Below, one piece after another: positions 5,791 to 9,597 of a stretch of DNA of 9,597 bases (position 1 is its first letter; each line of letters starts with the position of its first letter). The translations under genes were made by a program, and so were the position numbers. Under the pieces are notes generated by a model. It was not told the DNA's origin. It worked only from the letters and a program-made list of their open reading frames with translations, and ran no database searches. Origin of the DNA: Eubacterium sp. (GTDB taxonomy: Bacteria > Bacillota > Clostridia > Lachnospirales > Lachnospiraceae). The DNA lies in assembly GCA_003486385.1 (NCBI GenBank), contig DNFT01000062.1:1-9597 (forward strand). The letters are read 5' to 3'.

Positions 5791-6966
5791 ATGAAAGAAG
5801 AATACAGAAAGCTGTTTGATACACCTGTCGACAGGCGTGGCACACATTCGCTTAAGTGGGATGTCAGGGACAATGAGCTTCCGATGTGGGTTGCGGACAT
5901 GGATTTTAAGACTGCTCCGGCAATCATTGAGGCTCTCCAAAAGAGAGTTGAGCATGGAGTGTTCGGCTATTCCATAATACCGGATGAGTGGAATGAGGCA
6001 TACTGTGAGTGGTGGGAGAATAGACATCACTTCCATATTGAGAAGGACTGGCTGATATTCTCAACAGGTGTTGTTCCGATTCTCTCAAGTGTTGTCAGAA
6101 AGCTCACAACACCGGGTGAAAATGTGCTGATTCAGACACCGGTGTACAATATTTTCTTTAATTCTATAGTGAATAATGGGCGAAATGTATTGCAGTGCCC
6201 GTTAAGCTATGAGAATGGTGAATATTCGATTGATTTTGATAAGCTTGAGGAAGCTATGTCACAGCCTCAGACCACGATGATGATTTTCTGCAATCCTCAC
6301 AACCCGGTCGGAAAGATATGGGACAGAGAGACACTTGCGCATGTCGGTGAGCTTGCAAGGAAGCACCATGTCATAGTAGTGTCTGATGAGATACATTGTG
6401 ATATAACAGACCCGGACAAGGAGTACATTCCGTTTGCCTCCGCCTCCGACACCTGCCGTGAAATAAGCATTACCTGTGTGGCACCGACCAAGGCATTCAA
6501 CATGGCGGGCTTACAGACGGCAGCGGCTATTGTTCCGGATCCATTTCTGCGCCACAAGGTGAACCGCGGGCTTAACACCGACGAGGTTGCGGAGCCTAAT
6601 GCGTTTGCAATATGGGCGGCGGTTGCAGCCTTTAGAAACGGCGGAGAATGGCTTGACGCACTCAGGGAATATATCTATGAGAATAAGCGGAGGGTGACGG
6701 AGTTCATAGAGAAGGAGCTTGTGCAGATAAAGCTCATCCACTCAGAGGCAACATATCTTCTCTGGCTTGACTGTTCAGCGATATGCGACAACTCAGAGGA
6801 GCTTGCCGACAGCATAAGAGAGCGCACAGGACTTTACCTCTCAGACGGCGTGCAGTATGGACGCACCGGAGAGAAGTTCTTAAGGCTCAATATCGCATGT
6901 CCTAGGGAGAGACTTGAGGATGGACTTAGGAGGCTTAGAGAGGGGATTTCCGGTTATAGACAGTAA
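5791..6966 (+). CDS. patB: MalY/PatB-type PLP-dependent cystathionine beta-lyase (C-S lyase)
   Basis: A 391-residue cytosolic aminotransferase-fold enzyme of the MalY/PatB group, whose members cleave cystathionine or other cysteine S-conjugates to a thiol (for example homocysteine), pyruvate and ammonia. The diagnostic start DRRGTHSLKWD...LPMWVADMDF (14-39) is present. Active-site residues are Tyr119 (TPVYNIF), Asn168/Asn171 in CNPHNPVG, Asp199 in VVSDEIH, the PLP lysine Lys234 in APTKAFNMAG, and the carboxylate-binding Arg365 in FLRLNIACPR. Length matches the family (about 390). AAGAGG lies about ten bases before the ATG. It is second in a likely operon with DUF3737 and followed by a strong terminator. 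Maltose-regulatory activity as in E. coli MalY is unlikely without mal genes nearby. Exact substrate not determined. Confidence 0.92.
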   Translation: MKEEYRKLFDTPVDRRGTHSLKWDVRDNELPMWVADMDFKTAPAIIEALQKRVEHGVFGYSIIPDEWNEAYCEWWENRHHFHIEKDWLIFSTGVVPILSSVVRKLTTPGENVLIQTPVYNIFFNSIVNNGRNVLQCPLSYENGEYSIDFDKLEEAMSQPQTTMMIFCNPHNPVGKIWDRETLAHVGELARKHHVIVVSDEIHCDITDPDKEYIPFASASDTCREISITCVAPTKAFNMAGLQTAAAIVPDPFLRHKVNRGLNTDEVAEPNAFAIWAAVAAFRNGGEWLDALREYIYENKRRVTEFIEKELVQIKLIHSEATYLLWLDCSAICDNSEELADSIRERTGLYLSDGVQYGRTGEKFLRLNIACPRERLEDGLRRLREGISGYRQ

Positions 6967-7020
6967 GATTAAATTGCAATATAATATTGTCACAGACATA
7001 TATGCCTGAAAATAAAAAAT

Positions 7021-7057
7021 GCCCCGAAGTGCCGGCTTCGGGGCAATTTTTTATTTT
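7021..7057. terminator. strong bidirectional intrinsic terminator
   Basis: GCCCCGAAG (7021-7029) and CTTCGGGGC (7036-7044) form a perfect 9-bp GC-rich stem with loop TGCCGG. On the plus strand AATTTTTTATTTT follows. On the minus strand ATTTTTTATTTT follows (7020-7009). It ends the DUF3737-patB transcript on the plus strand. It also lies directly after the stop codon (7051-7053) of the minus-strand small ORF, so both transcripts could end here. Confidence 0.92.
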
Positions 7058-7401
7058 CCAGGCACAATCGCATTCACAGCCTCAATAAGGTTGACCGTCC
7101 GGCTTCTTGGAACCAGTGCAACAGATTTGCCGTCGACGGTGGCAAGGCATGTGCTGCCATCATATCTGTAGAGCTTGATGGTCGTCTGAGGAAAAGCGTC
7201 ATTGTCCAGGTAGAGAGTAATGCTTAGCTCCTCCTTCTGAGCGGCTTCCTCATCGGTGAAGCTGTCGGCTTCGGTAAGCCCAGGCAGCTCATCGTGCTTT
7301 ATCATGTCGGGCAGAGTGACCTCGTAGGTATCAAGTGGGTCAACACTCACCAGATACACATTGCCGTCCCCTGTTGAGAGTTTATAGTGCATGTTTTGCA
7401 C
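7051..7401 (-). CDS. small hypothetical protein, possible C-terminal remnant of a DUF4340-like protein
   Basis: A 116-codon frame starting at a GTG (7401), or at an ATG nine bases on (7392). Neither start has a visible ribosome site. The protein is acidic and soluble, with beta-strand-like stretches (YLVSVDPLDTYEV, LSITLYLDN, TTIKLYRYDGSTCLATVDGK) and a C-terminal helix LIEAVNAIV. To my recollection such sequence ends longer DUF4340-type proteins in Lachnospiraceae, but I cannot check this. Just upstream an in-frame TGA (7408-7410) blocks the frame. The next frame over reads SLFSLAHAITYYDD across about 7440-7401, which looks like continuing protein. This suggests a frameshifted, 5'-truncated gene. 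It is shut in between the shared terminator and the promoter of the divergent methionine gene. It could instead be a real small gene. Confidence 0.5.
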   Translation of the reverse strand: MQNMHYKLSTGDGNVYLVSVDPLDTYEVTLPDMIKHDELPGLTEADSFTDEEAAQKEELSITLYLDNDAFPQTTIKLYRYDGSTCLATVDGKSVALVPRSRTVNLIEAVNAIVPGK

Positions 7402-7460
7402 CCAACATCATCATAGTAGGTGATTGCATGGGCTAGGGAAAACAGTGATTGTATTGTAAA

Positions 7461-7490
7461 TTGACAGAAAATGGTGCGTGGGGATATAAT
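7461..7490 (+). promoter_or_regulatory. consensus sigma-A promoter of the homocysteine methyltransferase/MTHFR gene
   Basis: TTGACA (7461-7466) and TATAAT (7485-7490) are both perfect consensus boxes, 18 bases apart. Transcription should begin near 7497, leaving a leader of about 48 nt. This is the strongest promoter in the window and shows that the ATG at 7449, upstream of it, is not the start used. Confidence 0.85.
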
Positions 7491-7512
7491 GTGTTAAAAT
7501 TAAAAATAGGAA

Positions 7513-7529
7513 TAACGCAGAATGCGTTA
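7513..7529 (+). promoter_or_regulatory. perfect hairpin/operator-like dyad in the methionine-gene leader
   Basis: TAACGCA (7513-7519) and TGCGTTA (7523-7529) are perfect complements around GAA. The dyad lies inside the predicted 5' leader, about 16 bases after the expected start of transcription and five bases before the ribosome site AGGAGAA (7534-7540). It may be a DNA operator for a dimeric repressor or an RNA hairpin affecting translation. It is far too small to be a SAM riboswitch, and no such riboswitch is present. Confidence 0.55.
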
Positions 7530-7544
7530 CGACAGGAGAAAAAG

Positions 7545-9326
7545 ATGAACCTACGCGAATACATTACAAATAACAGACTTGCAGCGGACGGCGCATTCGG
7601 AACCTATTATGCGGAAAAGTACGGCAATGATGAGCTGCCGGAGGCGGCAAATACAATGCATCCGGAACGTGTTCTGGAAATACATACGGAGTATATAAAG
7701 GCGGGGGCGCGATATATAAGAACCAACACCTATGCCTCTAACAGCAGTCTTTTGTCAAATGACGAGCAGAAGGTCAGGGAAAATGTGAATGCGGCAGTCG
7801 GTATTGCGCGCAAGGCAATAGGGCAGAGCGGTGTAGAGGAAAAAATCTATCTTGCCGGGGATATAGGACCTATACCCGAAATGTCCGGCTTTTCAAAGAG
7901 TGAAAATGAGAGCGAATATACGCGCCTTGCCTCGTATATGCTTGAGGCAGGAGTTGATGCTGTTCACTTTGAGACCTTTGCCGACTATGAGGAGATTCTT
8001 CCGGCAATCAGGTATATAAGGGATAGTGCAGAGGATATTTTTATAAGTGTATGTTTCAGCGTGAATCAATATGGCTATAGTGCCGCAGGGCTCAGTGCTA
8101 AAAGACTCATAGCGGATGCCGCGAAGCTTCCTGTGGACGCGGTAGGGCTTAACTGCGGTGTGGGTTCGGGACACATGGCACAGCTCATGGATGGTCTGGA
8201 CAGCTTTGGCGGTAAATTCTTTATCGCGCTTCCGAATGCCGGATATCCGAATTTTACGAGAAATCAGATGCATTTTGGAGGAGCACCGGCTTATTTCGCC
8301 GGGAAAATGCTTGATATCGCAAAAAAGGGGGCAGACATAGTCGGAGGCTGCTGTGGAACAAGACCTGAGACGATAGCAAAGGTATGTGAAAAGCTTAACG
8401 GACTGCCAAGGTGTGAAAAAATGATGGCGGATGCTGCTGAACCGGAAGCGGGGCAGGTGAAGAAAAGGGGATTTTTGTACGATGAGAATGGGGAGCTTAA
8501 GAAAAAGAAGCTTATAGCTGTTGAGCTGGCGCCTCCATTTGATGCGAACGATGAGAAGCTGCTGGAATCCGCACATTCACTTATCGGAGCAGGGGTGGAT
8601 GTACTCACATTCCCGGATTCACCATCTGGGCGTACCAGAATCGATTCGGTGCTGATGGCGGATAAGGTGCACCGTGAGACAGGCATAGCCGTCATGCCGC
8701 ATATATGCTGCCGCGATAAGAATGCGGTGGCCATGCGCTCACTTTTCATGGGTTCAAGAATCAACGATATATACAATATGCTGATAATCACAGGCGACCC
8801 GCTCCCATCAATGGTGAGGGAGACGGTCAAGTCCGTGTTCAATTTCGACTCTGTAGGGCTTATGAAGATAGCCAAAGAGATGAATGAGGAGGTATTCTGC
8901 GACAGCCCGCTCTGCTATGGCGGTGCTATAAATCAGGGCAGAAAGAATATTGAGGTTGAACTTGGGCGCGTCAAAAAGAAGCTGGCAGCAGGCGCAGACT
9001 TCTTTCTGACACAGCCTGTGTTCTGTGAGGAAGACGTTAACCGTTTAAGATATATTAAGGAAGAGACAGGTGCAAGGATACTGTGTGGTATCATGCCTCT
9101 CATAAGCAGGAAAAACGCGCTCTTTATGAAAAATGAGATTGCAGGTGTGAATGTCCCGGATGAACTGGTAGAGAGATATCCTGAAAAGGGAAGCAAAAAG
9201 GAGGGCGAAGCTGTCGGAATTGAACTTGCAAAGCAGATGATTGCGCTTACGGAGGATTTTGTTGACGGATATTATTTCTCATTTCCATTTAACAGGACAT
9301 ATCTGTTGAAGGAGATTTTGAACTGA
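7545..9326 (+). CDS. bifunctional homocysteine S-methyltransferase / 5,10-methylenetetrahydrofolate reductase
   Basis: A 593-residue fusion enzyme of the YitJ type (usually about 610). Residues 5-290 form the homocysteine S-methyltransferase barrel. Its zinc-binding cysteines are Cys204 in LNCGVG and Cys269/Cys270 in GGCCGTRPE. Residues 320-593 are a methylenetetrahydrofolate reductase barrel with the family's catalytic-type Glu327 (AVELAPP), DVLTFPDSPSGR, MPHICCRDKN (384-393), LIITGDP (413-419), FLTQPVF (487-493) and CGIMPLIS (514-521). Such proteins reduce methylene-THF and pass the methyl group to homocysteine, forming methionine. The start at 7545 has a good ribosome site and is the only reasonable one downstream of the consensus promoter. 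Monocistronic here. There is no B12-binding module as in full MetH. Whether it methylates homocysteine alone or with a separate cobalamin protein is not visible. Confidence 0.93.
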   Translation: MNLREYITNNRLAADGAFGTYYAEKYGNDELPEAANTMHPERVLEIHTEYIKAGARYIRTNTYASNSSLLSNDEQKVRENVNAAVGIARKAIGQSGVEEKIYLAGDIGPIPEMSGFSKSENESEYTRLASYMLEAGVDAVHFETFADYEEILPAIRYIRDSAEDIFISVCFSVNQYGYSAAGLSAKRLIADAAKLPVDAVGLNCGVGSGHMAQLMDGLDSFGGKFFIALPNAGYPNFTRNQMHFGGAPAYFAGKMLDIAKKGADIVGGCCGTRPETIAKVCEKLNGLPRCEKMMADAAEPEAGQVKKRGFLYDENGELKKKKLIAVELAPPFDANDEKLLESAHSLIGAGVDVLTFPDSPSGRTRIDSVLMADKVHRETGIAVMPHICCRDKNAVAMRSLFMGSRINDIYNMLIITGDPLPSMVRETVKSVFNFDSVGLMKIAKEMNEEVFCDSPLCYGGAINQGRKNIEVELGRVKKKLAAGADFFLTQPVFCEEDVNRLRYIKEETGARILCGIMPLISRKNALFMKNEIAGVNVPDELVERYPEKGSKKEGEAVGIELAKQMIALTEDFVDGYYFSFPFNRTYLLKEILN

Positions 9327-9385
9327 TAATACATATTATAGAAAAGCTTGCTGAAATGGGAATAGCGTGAAGCTGTGTCAAATAT

Positions 9386-9520
9386 AAAAGTTCAATATCT
9401 GCTGTCTGATATATACACATAATGATTGTATTGCTTTTGAACTTCTAGTGCCTAAAAGTTCAAATAACTATTGAAAAGTTCAAAATGAAATGATATAGTA
9501 ATTAAAGTGATGTTTTGAAC
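9386..9520. repeat. five AAAAGTTCAA-type motifs in both orientations
   Basis: Direct copies are at 9386-9395, 9454-9463 and 9474-9483. Inverted copies are TTTTGAACTT (9435-9444) and GTTTTGAAC (9512-9520). The second and third direct copies are exactly 20 bases apart. The inverted copy at 9435 can pair with any direct copy, for example a 9-bp stem 9436-9444 with 9456-9464, and the copy at 9512 can pair with 9478-9485. The array lies 60 bases after the methionine gene stop. No gene is visible in 9327-9597. Confidence 0.75.
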
Positions 9521-9525
9521 GCAGA

Positions 9526-9585
9526 ATAAGCAATCCCCCGCTTCAAGTGTGTAGAGCACTAAGCGGTGGTAATGGGGATGCTTAT
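9526..9585 (+). other. compound hairpin, structured RNA or IS200/IS605-like end (candidate)
   Basis: The outer stem is ATAAGC (9526-9531), a bulged A, then ATCCCC (9533-9538), paired with GGGGAT (9574-9579) and GCTTAT (9580-9585), 12 bp in all. The inner stem is CCGCTT (9538-9543) with AAGCGG (9561-9566), a CA bulge, then AGTG (9546-9549) with CACT (9557-9560) around TGTAGAG. One base (9538) is shared between alternatives. The unpaired strand TGGTAAT follows the inner stem. This nested shape, followed by GTGGGAGT, recalls the right ends and guide RNAs of IS200/IS605 TnpB elements, but no tnpB is present in the window. The window edge cuts off the context. It may instead be a leader RNA for the next gene. 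Confidence 0.45.
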
Positions 9586-9597
9586 GTCAGTGGGAGT

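Noticed and set aside
7491..7544. SAM riboswitch or T-box ahead of the methionine gene
   Set aside because: The leader is about 48 nt with a single 7-bp hairpin, far too small, and none of the conserved riboswitch or T-box sequences is present.
7449..7544. Upstream start of the homocysteine methyltransferase at 7449
   Set aside because: That ATG lies before the consensus promoter at 7461-7490, so it would not be in the transcript. The ATG at 7545 has a clear ribosome site.
7893..8576. 227-codon minus-strand ORF inside the methionine gene
   Set aside because: It is antisense to a domain with intact zinc-site motifs. Its composition (rich in Ser, Arg, Cys, His) is that of a shadow frame.
185..9326. 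Defence, toxin-antitoxin or biosynthetic gene cluster
   Set aside because: Every long gene belongs to a transport, metabolic or regulatory family, or DUF3737. No nuclease, toxin, immunity or assembly-line protein is present.

Overview
The window looks like a chromosomal stretch from an anaerobic Firmicute, most likely a Lachnospiraceae (Roseburia/Eubacterium/Agathobacter-type). The basis is protein style, moderate GC with AT-rich intergenic gaps, strong AGGAGG-type ribosome sites, and the gene set: a split ThrE exporter, LuxS, a MocR regulator, DUF3737, PatB, and a YitJ-type homocysteine methyltransferase/MTHFR fusion. The genus cannot be fixed from the sequence alone. No phage genes, complete insertion sequence, CRISPR array, tRNA or rRNA was seen.

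Layout. Positions 1-184 are non-coding, with small inverted repeats and a weak leftward terminator. 185-1509 (minus strand) is a two-gene split ThrE-type exporter, large subunit first. 1684-2172 (plus) is luxS, divergent from the exporter, with apparently overlapping promoters between them. 2173-2456 is a convergent gap holding a perfect 19-bp hairpin and a seven-copy, 17-bp-period tandem repeat. 2457-3092 (minus) is uridine kinase, with a good promoter. 3227-4615 (plus) is a MocR-type GntR/aminotransferase regulator, divergent from udk. 4616-4869 holds a promoter with an unusual 19-bp spacer and a hairpin with a T-run. 4870-6966 (plus) is a likely two-gene operon: a DUF3737 beta-helix protein and a MalY/PatB-type C-S lyase, closed by a strong bidirectional terminator at 7021-7057. 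7051-7401 (minus) is a small hypothetical ORF that looks like the C-terminal remnant of a longer protein. 7545-9326 (plus) is the homocysteine S-methyltransferase/methylenetetrahydrofolate reductase fusion, driven by a consensus promoter with a short hairpin in its leader. 9327-9597 is non-coding but highly structured: five copies of an AAAAGTTCAA-type motif in both orientations, then a long compound hairpin at the right edge.

How the genes fit together. Three of the enzymes meet at homocysteine. LuxS makes homocysteine (and the AI-2 precursor DPD) from S-ribosylhomocysteine. A PatB/MalY-type lyase can make homocysteine from cystathionine. The fusion protein reduces methylene-THF and uses the methyl group to turn homocysteine into methionine. 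They sit in separate transcription units, so this is a shared metabolic theme rather than one operon. The ThrE pair (amino or dicarboxylic acid export), uridine kinase and MocR regulator have no proven tie to it. The MocR gene directly precedes the DUF3737-patB unit, which makes that unit a reasonable but unproven target.

The items most worth a second look are non-coding: the 17-bp tandem array beside the 19-bp hairpin, the AAAAGTTCAA motif cluster, the compound hairpin at the right edge (possibly an IS200/IS605-type end or other structured RNA), the 19-bp-spacer promoter ahead of DUF3737, and the hairpin in the methionine-gene leader. I found no convincing new multi-gene system.
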